A DNA stretch of 64,000 bases. Source: Modicisalibacter tunisiensis. GTDB taxonomy: Bacteria > Pseudomonadota > Gammaproteobacteria > Pseudomonadales > Halomonadaceae. Of this stretch, positions 19,437-29,200 are shown one piece after another. The stretch spans positions 743,541 to 807,540 of the forward strand of contig NZ_JAGXFD010000001.1 of NCBI RefSeq assembly GCF_020148005.1. The letters are read 5' to 3'. Within the stretch, counting starts at the first letter, position 1; every line of letters begins with the position of its first letter. The notes below the pieces were generated by a model. The model worked only from the letters and a program-made list of their open reading frames with translations, searched no databases and was not told where the DNA came from. The position numbers and the translations under genes were made by a program.

Positions 19437-21317
19437 ATGGACAGGCGCAACCAGATTCACCTGTGGTACGCGATCGCGGCCTTCGTGCTGATACTGATCA
19501 TCCAGAACGCCTATCTCGAATGGCGTTCCCGGGAGCCGATTCCCTATTCGGAGTTCACCCAACGGCTCGAGGCCGGCGACATCGCCACCATCAAGGTCGG
19601 CAGCGAGCAGATCACCGGCACCTTCAAGACGCCCGGACAGGACGGCCGCACCGGCTTCACCACCAATCGCGTCGACCCGGCGCTGGCCGCGACGTTCGAG
19701 AAGTACGGCGTGACCTTCGACGGCACCCGCGAGAACACCTTCTTCACCACCCTGCTGTCGTGGGTGATCCCGGTGCTGTTCTTCTTCGTGCTGTGGTCGC
19801 TGGTGATCCGGCGCCTGGCCAGCAGCCAGGGAATGGGCGGGATGATGACCCTGGGCAAGTCGAAGGCCAAGGTCTACGTCGAGACCGCCACCAGGGTGAC
19901 CTTCGCCGACGTGGCCGGCGTCGACGAGGCCAAGGACGAGCTCAAGGAGGTGGTGGCCTTCCTGCGCGACCCGCAGCGCTACGGACGGCTCGGCGCCAGG
20001 ATACCCAAGGGCATCCTGCTGGTCGGCCCGCCGGGCACCGGCAAGACCCTGCTGGCCCGGGCGGTGGCCGGCGAGGCGGGGGTGCCGTTCTTCTCGATCT
20101 CCGGTTCGGAATTCGTCGAGATGTTCGTCGGCGTGGGCGCGGCGCGGGTCCGCGACCTGTTCGAGCAGGCGGCCAAGGCCAAGCCCTGCATCATCTTCAT
20201 CGACGAGCTGGATGCGCTGGGCCGCGCCCGCGGGCCCAGCGTGATGGGCGGCCACGACGAGAAGGAGCAGACCCTCAACCAGCTGCTCACCGAACTCGAC
20301 GGCTTCGACACCGCCTCGGGGATCGTCCTGCTCGCCGCGACCAACCGCCCCGAGATCCTCGACCCGGCGCTGCTGCGCGCCGGCCGCTTCGACCGTCAGG
20401 TGCTGGTCGACCGCCCCGAGCGTCTGGGGCGCAAGGCGATTCTCGAGGTGCACATCGGCAAGCTCCAGCAACTCGCCGCCGACGTCGATCTCGACCACAT
20501 CGCGGCGCTGACCCCGGGCTTCACCGGGGCGGACCTGGCCAACCTGGTCAACGAGGCGGCGCTGCTGGCCACCCGTCGCGGGGCGGAGGCCGTGAGCATG
20601 GCCGACTTCACCAACGCCATCGAGCGCATCGTCGCCGGGCTGGAGAAGAAGAGCCGGCTGCTCAATGCCCATGAGCGCGAGGTGGTCGCCCACCACGAGA
20701 TGGGCCATGCGCTGGTCGCCGCCGCGCTGCCGGACATGGACCCGGTGCACAAGGTGTCGATCATCCCGCGTGGGGTCGGCGCGCTGGGCTACACCATCCA
20801 GCGCCCCACCGAGGACCGCTTCCTGCAGACCACCACCGAGCTCAAGCACCGCATGACGGTGCTGATGGGCGGCCGGGCCGCCGAGCGCCTGATCTTCGAC
20901 GAGATCTCCACCGGCGCCGCCGACGATCTGGCCAAGGTCACCGAGATCGCCCGCCACATGGTCACCCGCTTCGGCATGGCCGAGGGCATCGAGCCGGTGG
21001 TCTACGAGGAGGAGCGCCACGCCTTCCTCGGCGAGACCTATGGCATGGCCCAGCCGCGCGAGTATTCCGAGGCCACCGGCCGCGAGATCGACCTCGCCGT
21101 GCGCCAGCTGGTCGACGAGGCCTATCGCCGGGCCCTGGGCATTCTCGAGGCGCGCCGCGACGACCTGAAGGCCGGCGCCGCCCTGCTGCTGGAGCGGGAA
21201 ACCCTCACCGCGCAGGACTTCCCGCCGATCCGGCCCCGTCCCGGCCAGGCCCTGCCCGCCCCCGCGGAGCCGGCGAATAGCGGCTCTTCGCCCTCCGACG
21301 CCGCCTCTGACTCTTAG
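19437..21317 (+). CDS. ftsH: FtsH-type membrane AAA+ zinc protease (paralogue)
   Basis: Predicted 626 residues with two N-terminal membrane spans (about 7-27 and 103-125) around a periplasmic loop, Walker A GPPGTGKT (about residue 196), second-region-of-homology [20 protein letters not shown], and the zinc motif HEMGH at residues 420-424, with a downstream Asp ligand in TGAADDL. FtsH degrades membrane and some soluble proteins. The metal motif reads HEMGH rather than the usual HEAGH, and the gene is not in the rlmE-ftsH-folP context, so it is probably a second FtsH. GGAGGGAGG precedes ATG 19437. Confidence 0.85.
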   Translation: MDRRNQIHLWYAIAAFVLILIIQNAYLEWRSREPIPYSEFTQRLEAGDIATIKVGSEQITGTFKTPGQDGRTGFTTNRVDPALAATFEKYGVTFDGTRENTFFTTLLSWVIPVLFFFVLWSLVIRRLASSQGMGGMMTLGKSKAKVYVETATRVTFADVAGVDEAKDELKEVVAFLRDPQRYGRLGARIPKGILLVGPPGTGKTLLARAVAGEAGVPFFSISGSEFVEMFVGVGAARVRDLFEQAAKAKPCIIFIDELDALGRARGPSVMGGHDEKEQTLNQLLTELDGFDTASGIVLLAATNRPEILDPALLRAGRFDRQVLVDRPERLGRKAILEVHIGKLQQLAADVDLDHIAALTPGFTGADLANLVNEAALLATRRGAEAVSMADFTNAIERIVAGLEKKSRLLNAHEREVVAHHEMGHALVAAALPDMDPVHKVSIIPRGVGALGYTIQRPTEDRFLQTTTELKHRMTVLMGGRAAERLIFDEISTGAADDLAKVTEIARHMVTRFGMAEGIEPVVYEEERHAFLGETYGMAQPREYSEATGREIDLAVRQLVDEAYRRALGILEARRDDLKAGAALLLERETLTAQDFPPIRPRPGQALPAPAEPANSGSSPSDAASDS

Positions 21318-21404
21318 CCTGAGTCAATCCACGGCAAAACAGCGATAGCGAGAAATCACGAATTTTTCTTCGTGTTGATAACCCAGGTTAAATCGACATC
21401 CACT

Positions 21405-21577
21405 GCAAGCTGCGAGAGTGTGCGGTGTCGGGCAAGGGAGAGCCCCACAGGGAAGACCGAGCAACGGATGGCTCAGCAACCAGGGATGTACGAGCAGGAG
21501 GCTCGTTGAAGTCGGCACGGAAACGCAGCGCTACGGCAGGATCGGCCCCACGGGGCCGACCTTGTCGCCTTTTTCCA
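21405..21577 (+). ncRNA. CsrB/RsmZ-type regulatory RNA, copy 1 (predicted)
   Basis: No convincing coding frame, but seven GGA motifs in about 110 bases of the plus strand and hardly any on the other. Several sit in hairpin loops: GGGC-AAGGGAGA-GCCC (21430-21445), GAGC-AACGGATG-GCTC (21459-21474) and ACGAGC-AGGAG-GCTCGT (21490-21506). Five of the seven fit the ANGGA recognition sequence of CsrA/RsmA. It ends in a long GC-rich stem (21534-21567, CACG loop) followed by GCCTTTTT, a plausible terminator. A TTGATA at 21375 could be a -35 element but no good -10 is visible, so the 5' end is approximate. Confidence 0.65.
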
Positions 21578-21646
21578 TGACCGCACGAGATATGGATCAA
21601 CATGCAGGCTCTATGGCCTGAAAGGAAAATCACCCTATCGGGTCAC

Positions 21647-21677
21647 AATGTTAACTATTGTGTGCTAGTGTAACATT
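21647..21677. promoter_or_regulatory. Inverted repeat and extended -10 promoter before RNA copy 2
   Basis: AATGTTA (21647-21653) and TAACATT (21671-21677) form a perfect 7-base inverted repeat. Within it TGCTAGTGT (21663-21671) fits an extended -10 element TGnTAnnnT, placing transcription start near 21678. The dyad may be an operator over the promoter. Confidence 0.5.
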
Positions 21678-21843
21678 GCTCGTCGCGATCAGGACGATCG
21701 CCGGCAAGGAGGCCACGGCCAGGAAGGCCCCGGTATCAGGACGATACCGTCACCAGGAACGGCAAGACCGGCCAGCGGAATGGCCGGCATGACGAGACTC
21801 CCTGCATGTGCGCCCTGTCAGTCATTGGCAGGGCGCTTTTTTT
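21678..21843 (+). ncRNA. CsrB/RsmZ-type regulatory RNA, copy 2 (predicted)
   Basis: A string of short hairpins with GGA in the loop: CGATC-AGGAC-GATCG (21686-21700), GGCC-AGGAA-GGCC (21717-21729), CGGTATC-AGGAC-GATACCG (21731-21749), CCGT-CACCAGGA-ACGG (overlapping, to 21762) and CCGGCCA-GCGGAA-TGGCCGG (21768-21787), plus AAGGA at 21706. It ends in a textbook terminator, GCGCCCTG / CAGGGCGC (21810-21836) plus seven T. This is the architecture of CsrB/RsmY/RsmZ RNAs, which titrate CsrA. Stem compensation and loop identity make coincidence unlikely. Confidence 0.85.
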
Positions 21844-21857
21844 GTCACCCGGTCCGG

Positions 21858-22256
21858 TTACCGCGCCGCCGGGGCGTCGGGAATCGGCAGGCGGGCGATC
21901 AACTCGCCGACCTCCTCGGTCATCGCGGCGATGGTCGCCTCATCGTAGAGGCGCCCCTTGCGCTTCTTCAGGCCGCGCTCGTAGAGCCGCACGTGCTCGG
22001 TGGGCGTCACCCCGGCGTTGGCCAGGCAGTGGCTGGCGCAGTGCATCTGGCAGCCGTCGATGGCGACGATCGGCCGCCCCGAGCGCGCCGTCTTCACCAG
22101 CCCGGGCACGCCGCCGCCGACACCGGCGATGCACGACATCTCGGCGGTGCCGGCGTGGTCGAGTCGCAGCGCCACCGCGTTGGCCAGCTGGGCGACATCC
22201 GAACACCCCGAGCAGGAGTAGACCAGGGGCGGCCGGGTGGATGCATCGCGTGTCAT
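21858..22256 (-). CDS. DGC-domain zinc-binding protein
   Basis: Predicted 132-residue cysteine-rich protein. Motifs: CSGCSDVAQLAN near the N-terminus, SCIAGVGG, the signature IDGCQMHCASHCL, and a C-terminal helix. This is the pattern of the small DGC-domain/putative zinc-binding family, often found near anaerobic respiration genes; the biochemical role is not established. GGAAGGAGG just before ATG 22256 fixes the start. It lies 78 bp downstream of the parvulin gene and may be the last gene of the nar unit. Confidence 0.75.
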   Translation of the reverse strand: MTRDASTRPPLVYSCSGCSDVAQLANAVALRLDHAGTAEMSCIAGVGGGVPGLVKTARSGRPIVAIDGCQMHCASHCLANAGVTPTEHVRLYERGLKKRKGRLYDEATIAAMTEEVGELIARLPIPDAPAAR

Positions 22257-22334
22257 GACAACCTCCTTCCCCGCCCGTAGCAGCGGGACAGTGACGGAAC
22301 CCCGGCACGGCGGCCGGCCTGCGTTACTCCATCG

Positions 22335-23135
22335 TTACTGCATCAACGCGCCCTCGGCGTCGTCGTCGAGCCGGAACCCGGTGACGCCGATCTCGGCCTC
22401 CAGGGCCAGCAGGTAGTGGCGCAGGGCGCGGCGCGAAGCCTGTTCGCACAGGGTGTGGCGCACCCGTTCGGCGACCGCCTCGAAGGGGCGCGGGCGGGCC
22501 TCGCGGCGCTCATCGATGCAGACCAGGTGCCAGCCGTAGCGCGAGGCCAGCGGCCGGTCGTGCAGGCCCTCGGGCAGGGTCTGCAGGGCGCGGTCCAGCT
22601 CGGCAACGGTCTGCCCCGGGGTGAGCCAGCCCAGCTCGCCGCCGGCTTCCTGCGAGGGGCAGGCGGAGTGGCGGCGGGCCAGGTCGGTGAAGCGTTCGGG
22701 ATGCTCCTCGAGCTCGGCGATCAACGCCATGCCCCGGCGATAGCCGGCGTCGCGGGCCTCGGCATCGTCCGGGGCCGCCGCCAGCAGGATATGGCGCACC
22801 GACAGCCGCGCCGGCTCGCCGAAGCGCTCGCGGTGAGCGTCGAAGTAGCGTCGGCAATCGGCCTCGTCGGGCTCGGGAATCGGCAGCTCCTGCTCAAGCA
22901 GGGCGGCGACGGCGGCCTCGTCATCGCCTTCCAGACCCAGCACCTGCGCGCGCTGGCGCAGCAGCTCGCGGACCACCAGGGCCCGCACCGCGGCCTCGCG
23001 GGCGCCGTCGGCGCTGTCGGCCGGGTGGTGCTGCATCTCGCGGGCGATCTCGGCTTCGTCGATGGCGATCTCGCCGACGCGGATCGGCGCGCCGCCGCCC
23101 GGCAGGGTTTCGATGGCAATCTGTTGCATGGTCAT
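22335..23135 (-). CDS. Parvulin-type peptidyl-prolyl isomerase in the nar locus
   Basis: Predicted 266 residues. The C-terminal two thirds form a PpiC-type rotamase domain (ARLSVRHILLAA, then HSACPSQEAGGELGWLTPGQ and LASRYGWHLVCID), preceded by a helical SurA/NifM-like N-terminus. No signal peptide or membrane anchor, so cytoplasmic. Similar isomerases follow narI in other nar operons and are thought to help mature the reductase; that role is inferred from context. Two in-frame ATGs (23135 and 23129) are possible. Confidence 0.8.
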   Translation of the reverse strand: MTMQQIAIETLPGGGAPIRVGEIAIDEAEIAREMQHHPADSADGAREAAVRALVVRELLRQRAQVLGLEGDDEAAVAALLEQELPIPEPDEADCRRYFDAHRERFGEPARLSVRHILLAAAPDDAEARDAGYRRGMALIAELEEHPERFTDLARRHSACPSQEAGGELGWLTPGQTVAELDRALQTLPEGLHDRPLASRYGWHLVCIDERREARPRPFEAVAERVRHTLCEQASRRALRHYLLALEAEIGVTGFRLDDDAEGALMQ

Positions 23136-23171
23136 GATCTCGAATGGCTCTCAAGGCGTTGCTGACGGAGA

Positions 23172-23270
23172 GGCCGGGGACAGGGTGGAGCGAGGGTCTT
23201 TTGCCATGGATGGCAAAAGTAGCGCCCATGGAAGGGTTCACAGCGCCCTCGCGAAACCCTGTCCCCGGCC
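23172..23270. repeat. Nested palindromic element between narI and the parvulin gene
   Basis: The outer perfect 15-base arms GGCCGGGGACAGGGT (23172) and ACCCTGTCCCCGGCC (ends 23270), then GCGAGGG / CCCTCGC after a 3-base mismatch, enclose a perfect palindrome with arms CTTTTGCCAT and ATGGCAAAAG (23198-23219). The transcript could fold into one very stable branched hairpin of about 100 nt inside the nar unit. It could act as a mobile repeat, an mRNA stabiliser or an attenuator. Confidence 0.75.
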
Positions 23271-23300
23271 CTCGTCCCGCGGCTCATGCCGATAAAGTCT

Positions 23301-23978
23301 TCAGGCCCGGCGCCGGACGATCTGATACCGCCGCCCCAGATACCCCAGCGGCGCGCTCCACACGTGCACCAGCCGGGTAAACGGGAAGAGCAGCACGATG
23401 GTCAGCCCCAGCAGGATATGCAGCTTGTAGATCCAGCCGATCTCGGCGAGATGCACCGCCGCGTTGCCCTTGAAGTAGACAACCGCCTGCGCCCACTCGG
23501 CGAGCATCAGCATCGCCCCGCCGTCGAGGTGATGCAGGGCCGAGAAGATCGTCAGCAGGCCCAGCGACACCTGGATGAGCAGCAGGATCAGGATCAGGTT
23601 GTCGGTAAAGCTCGAGGAGGCCCGCACCCGCGGATTGGTGAGCCGGCGATGCAGCAGGATCGCCCCGCCGGCCAGACACGACAGCCCCGCCAGCCCGCCG
23701 ACCACGATGGCGACGACCTGCTTGGTGCCCGCGGCCATGAACGGCGCGTAGACCCAGTGCGGGGTCAACAGCCCCACCAGGTGACCGAAGAAAATCACCA
23801 GGATGCCGATGTGAAAGAGGTTGCTGCCCAGCCGCAGCTGGCGCCGCGAGAGCAGCTGGCTGGAACCGGTCTTCCAGGTGTACTGGCCATGGTCGAAGCG
23901 CAGCAGGCTGCCGATCAAAAAGACACTGCCGGCAAGGTACGGGTACAGCCCGAACAGCAGGGTATTGACGTAGTTCAT
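23301..23978 (-). CDS. narI: Respiratory nitrate reductase gamma subunit (cytochrome b)
   Basis: Predicted 225-residue membrane cytochrome with five hydrophobic helices. The haem-ligating histidines are visible in NLFHIGILVIFFGHLVG near the N-terminus and in LHILLGLTIVLLFPFTRLVHVWS near the C-terminus. NarI passes electrons from quinol on the periplasmic side to NarH. The ATG overlaps the narJ stop by four bases. The stop is followed by the palindromic element in front of the parvulin gene. Confidence 0.95.
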   Translation of the reverse strand: MNYVNTLLFGLYPYLAGSVFLIGSLLRFDHGQYTWKTGSSQLLSRRQLRLGSNLFHIGILVIFFGHLVGLLTPHWVYAPFMAAGTKQVVAIVVGGLAGLSCLAGGAILLHRRLTNPRVRASSSFTDNLILILLLIQVSLGLLTIFSALHHLDGGAMLMLAEWAQAVVYFKGNAAVHLAEIGWIYKLHILLGLTIVLLFPFTRLVHVWSAPLGYLGRRYQIVRRRA

Positions 23979-24736
23979 GACGGTTCTCCGGAAACGGCGG
24001 AAACACGCGGCGCGGCGTCGACGAAGCGCACGGCCTCGGCGGGCGCGGCACGCTTGCGTTCGGCGAGCCGTCGCCCTTCGGCGGATTGCAGCGCGCAATC
24101 TTCATCGGAGGCGGCGGAGAAGCGCACCGCCTCCTCCTCCCACACGGCGTCCAGTGCCGCCGGGGTGTCGTCGCGGGGCTCCTGCTTCACCGGCTCGCGA
24201 TGCTCGGCGACATCGCCCTCGGCGCCGATCAGCGCCAGCAGCGCCAGCGGCACCAGGGCGTGGCCGGCCTCGCGCTCCTCCAGGCGGGCGGCGAGCCGCG
24301 CCAGGATGTGGCGAATCTCGCCCAGCCAGCGGCCGATCTCGGCCTCGTCGCGGGTGGACAGGTACTCGAGAAACAGCGGCAGGTAGTCGGGCAGCTCGCG
24401 GGCGTCGAGCGCGAAGCCGGCGGCCTGGTACTCGTCGAGCAGGTCGACCATCGCCTGGCCGCGGTCGCGGGATTCGCCGTGGACGTGCTCGAAGAGCAGC
24501 AGCGAGGTGGCGCGGCCCTTGTCGAACAGCGCCACGTAGTCGGCCTGCAGGTCGAGCAGCGGCGTCGCGGCGAGCCGCCGGCACCAGCCGACGAGCGCCT
24601 CGCGCAGGGCCTTGGGCAGGCGCGGCTCGGCGGCGAACACCGCCGCCAGTTCATCGGCGGCGGCCTGCAGCTCGGCCTCGGGGTAGTCGAGCAGCCGCGC
24701 CAGGGCGCGCAGGCTGCGCTGGGTGGTGTCAGTCAT
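23975..24736 (-). CDS. narJ: Nitrate reductase assembly chaperone NarJ
   Basis: Predicted 253-residue all-helical TorD/DmsD-family chaperone (LARLLDYPEAELQAA, LLDLQADYVALFDKGRATSLLLFEHVHGESRDRG, LPDYLPLFLEYLS). It escorts NarG while the molybdenum cofactor is inserted and before docking to NarI. The C-terminal 60 residues are acidic, Ala/Glu-rich and probably flexible. It overlaps both narH (8 bases) and narI (4 bases), so translation of narHJI is coupled. Confidence 0.94.
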   Translation of the reverse strand: MTDTTQRSLRALARLLDYPEAELQAAADELAAVFAAEPRLPKALREALVGWCRRLAATPLLDLQADYVALFDKGRATSLLLFEHVHGESRDRGQAMVDLLDEYQAAGFALDARELPDYLPLFLEYLSTRDEAEIGRWLGEIRHILARLAARLEEREAGHALVPLALLALIGAEGDVAEHREPVKQEPRDDTPAALDAVWEEEAVRFSAASDEDCALQSAEGRRLAERKRAAPAEAVRFVDAAPRVSAVSGEPS

Positions 24737-26297
24737 GGGCGGTCTCCTCGGCGTGCGGGTCGTAGACGTTCACCGGCTTGACCAGGGTGGTGGTCTGCTT
24801 GCGACCGCCGAACAGGCTGGTCTCGCTGTCGCCGCCCTGGCAGCCGTTGCCGAAGCTGAAGCCGCAGCCGCCGCGCTCGGGGAAGGCCTCGCGGGCCAGC
24901 TCACGGTGGCTGGTGGGCACCACGAAGCGGTCCTCGTAGTCGGCGATCGCCAGGTAGCGGTACATCGCCTCGACCTGGGCCTCGCTGAGGCCCACGGCGT
25001 CGAGCACGGCCTGGTTCGCCTCGCCGTCGACGTGCTTGCCGCGCATGTAGACGCGCATCGCCATCAGCCGCTTGAGCGCCAGCACCACGGGGCCCTCGTC
25101 GCCGGCGGTGAGCAGGTTGGCGAGATACTGGACCGGGATGCGCAGCGACTCGATCTTCGGCAGCACGCCGTCGTCCTCGTCGCTCTCAAGTTCGCCCGCC
25201 TCGAAAGCCGACTGGATCGGCGACAGCGGCGGCACGTACCAGACCATCGGCAAGGTGCGGTACTCCGGATGCAGCGGCAGCGCCAGCTGCCAGTCCATGG
25301 CCAGCTTGTAGACCGGCGAGGCCTGGGCGGCCTGGATGACGTTCTCCGGGATGCCGTCACGCCGCGCCTGGGCGATCACCTCGGGGTCGTTGGGGTCGAG
25401 GAAGATCTCGCACTGGCGGCGGTAGAGGTCGCGCTCGTCGGCGGAGGCGGCGACCTCCTCGATGCGGTCGGCGTCGTAGAGCAGCACGCCCAGGTAGCGG
25501 ATGCGCCCCACGCAGGTCTCGGAGCACACCGTCGGCTGGCCGGCCTCGATGCGCGGGTAGCAGAAGATGCACTTCTCGGACTTGCCGGACTTCCAGTTGT
25601 AGTAGATCTTCTTGTACGGGCAGCCGGAGACGCACATCCGCCAGCCGCGGCACTTGTCCTGGTCGATCAGCACGATGCCGTCCTCCTCGCGCTTGTAGAT
25701 CGCGCCACTCGGGCACGACGCCACGCACGCCGGGTTGAGGCAGTGCTCGCAAAGCCGCGGCAGGTACATCATGAAGGTGTTCTCGAACTGGCCGTAGATG
25801 TCGGCCTCGATCTGCGCGAAGTTGGCGTCGCGACGCCGCTTGGCGAACTCGGTGCCGAGAATCTCCTCCCAGTTGGGGCCCCATTCGACCTTCTTCATGC
25901 GCTCGCCGGAGATCAGCGAGCGCGGCCGCGCGGTGGGCTGGTGCTCGCCCTGCTTGGCGGTGTGCAGGTGCTGGTAGTCGAAGGTGAACGGCTCGTAATA
26001 GTCGTCGATCTCCGGCAGGTCGGGGTTGGCGAAGATGTTCGCCAGTACCCGCCACTTGCCGCCGATGCGCGGCTCGATCTTTCCATCCTTGCGGCGCAGC
26101 CAGCCGCCCTTCCACTTGGCCTGGTTCTCCCACTCCTTGGGGTAGCCGATGCCGGGCTTGGTCTCGACGTTGTTGAACCAGGCGTACTCGACGCCCTCGC
26201 GGCTGGTCCAGACGTTCTTGCAGGTGACCGAGCAGGTATGACAGCCGATGCACTTGTCGAGGTTGAGTACCATGCCGACCTGGGAACGAATCTTCAT
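24729..26297 (-). CDS. narH: Respiratory nitrate reductase beta subunit (Fe-S)
   Basis: Predicted 522 residues. Cysteine groups for one [3Fe-4S] and three [4Fe-4S] clusters are visible: CIGCHTCSVTCKNVW, CEHCLNPACVASCPSG, CRGWRMCVSGCPYKKIY (with the Trp that marks the [3Fe-4S] site) and CIFCYPRIEAGQPTVCSETC. It relays electrons from NarI haem to NarG on the cytoplasmic face. The ATG overlaps the narG stop by four bases. C-terminus contains GGCGFSFGNGCQGG, an extra Cys/Gly stretch. Confidence 0.96.
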   Translation of the reverse strand: MKIRSQVGMVLNLDKCIGCHTCSVTCKNVWTSREGVEYAWFNNVETKPGIGYPKEWENQAKWKGGWLRRKDGKIEPRIGGKWRVLANIFANPDLPEIDDYYEPFTFDYQHLHTAKQGEHQPTARPRSLISGERMKKVEWGPNWEEILGTEFAKRRRDANFAQIEADIYGQFENTFMMYLPRLCEHCLNPACVASCPSGAIYKREEDGIVLIDQDKCRGWRMCVSGCPYKKIYYNWKSGKSEKCIFCYPRIEAGQPTVCSETCVGRIRYLGVLLYDADRIEEVAASADERDLYRRQCEIFLDPNDPEVIAQARRDGIPENVIQAAQASPVYKLAMDWQLALPLHPEYRTLPMVWYVPPLSPIQSAFEAGELESDEDDGVLPKIESLRIPVQYLANLLTAGDEGPVVLALKRLMAMRVYMRGKHVDGEANQAVLDAVGLSEAQVEAMYRYLAIADYEDRFVVPTSHRELAREAFPERGGCGFSFGNGCQGGDSETSLFGGRKQTTTLVKPVNVYDPHAEETAHD

Positions 26298-29200
26298 TTC
26301 ACGGCCTCCTGTTCGTAGTCGTTGCCTTCACCGTCCAGCCAGTCGACACGCTTCATCTTGCGCACGACGACGAACTCGTCGCGGTTGGAGCCGACGGTGC
26401 CGTAGTAGTTGAAGCCGTAGGCCAGCTGGCCGTAGCCGCCGATCATGTGGGTCGGCTTGGGACAGATGCGGGTCACCGAGTTGTGGATGCCGCCACGGGT
26501 GCCGGAGATCTCCGAGCCGGGGATGTTCACCAGCCGCTCCTGGGCGTGGTACATCATCGCCATGCCGGTCTTGACCCGCTGGCTGACCACCGCGCGGGCG
26601 GTGACCGCGCCGTTGGCGTTGTAGAGCTCCAGCCAGTCGTTGTCCTCGACGCCGATGGCGCGGGCATCCTCCTCGGAGAGCCAGACGATCGGCCCGCCGC
26701 GGGACAGGGTCTGCATCAGCAGGTTGTCCGAGTAGGTGGAGTGGATGCCCCATTTCTGGTGCGGGGTGATCCAGTTCAGCGCGATCTCCGGGTTGCCGTT
26801 GGACTTCGGCGCGTGGACGCTGGCCACCGCCTTGGTGTCGATCGGCGGCCGGTAGGCCAGCAGGCTCTCGCCGAAGGCGCGCATCCAGGGGTGATCCTGG
26901 TAGAGCTGCTGGCGACCGCTGACGGTGCGCCAGGGGATCAGCTCGTGGACGTTGGTGTAGCCGGCGTTGTAGGAGACGTGCTCGTCCTCGAGCCCCGACC
27001 AGGTGGGGCTGGAGATGATCTTGCGCGGCTGGGCGACCACGTCGCGGAAGCGGATCTTCTCCTCCTCCTTGGGCCGCGCCAGGTGGGTATGATCGCGCCC
27101 GGTCACCTTGGACAGCGATTCCCAGGCACGCACCGCCACCTGGCCGTTGGTCTCCGGGGCCAGCGAGAGGATGGTCTCGGCGGCGTCGATGGCGCTCTCG
27201 ATGCACGGGCGGCCCTTGGCGGCGCCGTCGAGCTTGCGGCGGTTGAGCCGGCCGAGCAGCTCCACCTCCTTGTCGGTGGCCCAGTTGATGCCCTTGCTGC
27301 CGTTGCCCAGCGACTCGAGCGCCGGCCCCAGCGAGGTGAAGCGCTCGTAGGTGGCCGGATAGTCACGCTTGACCTCGACCAGGCTGGGCATGGTCCTGCC
27401 GGGAATCGGCTCGCACTCGCCGCGCTTCCAGTCCTTGACGTCGAGCTGGGCGAGTTCTCCCGGGGAGTCGTGCTGCAGCGGCAGGGTGACCAGGTCGGTC
27501 TCCTCGCCGAGATGCCCCGGGCAGACCCGCGAGAACGCCCTGGCGATGCCCTTGTAGATCTCCCAGTCGCTGCGCGATTCCCAGGCCGGGTCGGTGGCCG
27601 CGGTCAGCGGGTGGATGAACGGGTGCATGTCCGAGGTGTTGAGGTCGTCCTTCTCGTACCAGGTCGCGGTGGGCAGCACGATGTCCGAGTACAGGCAGGT
27701 GGTGGACATGCGGAAGTCCAGCGTCACCAGCAGGTCGAGCTTGCCCTCGGCGGCCTCGTCGCGCCAGGTCACCTCCTCGGGCTTGACGCCGTCCATGCGG
27801 CCCAGGTCCTTGCCCTGCACGCCGTGGTTGGCGCCCAGCAGGTACTTGAGCAGGTAGTCGTGGCCCTTGCCGGAGCTGCCCAGCAGGTTGGAGCGCCAGA
27901 TGAACAGGTTGCGCGGGAAGTTCTGCGGGTTGTCCGGGTCCTCGGCGGCGAAGGCGAGCTTGCCGGCCTTGAGCTGCTGCACGACGTAGTCCTTGGTGGA
28001 CAGGCCCGCCGCCTCGGCGGCCGCGGCCAGGCGCAGCGGGTTGGTGTCGAGCTGCGGCGCCGAGGGCAGCCAGCCCATGCGCTCGGCACGCACGTTGTAG
28101 TCGATCAGGCTGCCGCCGTACTGCTTGGGGTCGGCCAGCGGCGAGAGGATCTCCTGGATCTTGAGCTTCTCGTAGCGCCACTGGCTGGAGTGGTTGTAGA
28201 AAAACGAGGTGCCGTTCATCTGGCGCGGCGGGCGCGTCCAGTCGAGGCCGAAGGCCAGCGGCAGCCAGCCGGTCTGCGGGCGCAGCTTCTCCTGGCCGAC
28301 GTAGTGCGACCAGCCGCCGCCGCTCTGGCCCACGCAGCCGCACAGCACCAGCATGTTGATCAGCCCGCGGTAGCTCATGTCCATGTGGTACCAGTGGTTC
28401 ATGCCGGCACCGACGATGATCATGCTGCGGCCATGGGTCCTGGAGGCGTTGTCGGCGAACTCGCGGGCGATGCGCAGGCACTGGGCGGCGGGCACCCCGG
28501 TGATCTTCTCCTGCCAGGCCGGGGTGTAGGGGCGCACCTGGTCGTAGTCGGTGGCGCCGTCGTCGGCGTCCGCCGCACCGAAGCCACGGTCGATGCCGTA
28601 GTTGGCGCAGGTCAGGTCGAACACCGTGACCGCCAGCACCGTGCTGCCGTCGGCGCGGGTCAGGCGCTTGACCGGCAGGCTGTGGTAGAGCACGTCGTTG
28701 CCGGCGACGTGGGCGAAGTGCTCGCGCTCGATGCCGCCGAAGTAGGGGAAGGCGACCCGCGCCACGTCGTCACGATGCTCGGCGAAGGTGAGCAGCGGCT
28801 CGATCTCGCGGCCCTCGGCGTCCAGCGGCTCGAGGTTCCACTTGCCCCGGTCGGCCTCGACGCCGTCCTGGCCCCAGCGGAAGCCGATCGAGCCGCGCGG
28901 CGCCACCAGCCGGTCGCTCGCCTTGTCCCAGGCGACGGTCTTCCACTCGGGGTTGTTGGCCTGGCCGAGCGCCTCGCCGAAGTCGCTGGCGCGCAGCTGG
29001 CGGCCGGGGGCGTAGCTGCCGTCCTCGCGGGGCTCGAGCTCGACCAGCATCGGCATGTCGGTGTAGCGGCGCACGTAGTCGGTGAAGTAGGGGTCCTGGC
29101 GCTCGAGGTGGAACTCCTTGAGGATCACGTGGCCCATGGCCATCGCCAGCGCCGCGTCGGTGCCCTGCTTGGCGGACAGCCACTCGTCGGCGAGCTTGGC

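Noticed and set aside
21330-21380. CACGAA/TTCGTG hairpin as terminator of the ftsH-like gene
   Set aside because: Six-base stem with an A/T loop and no U-tract following; too weak to call.
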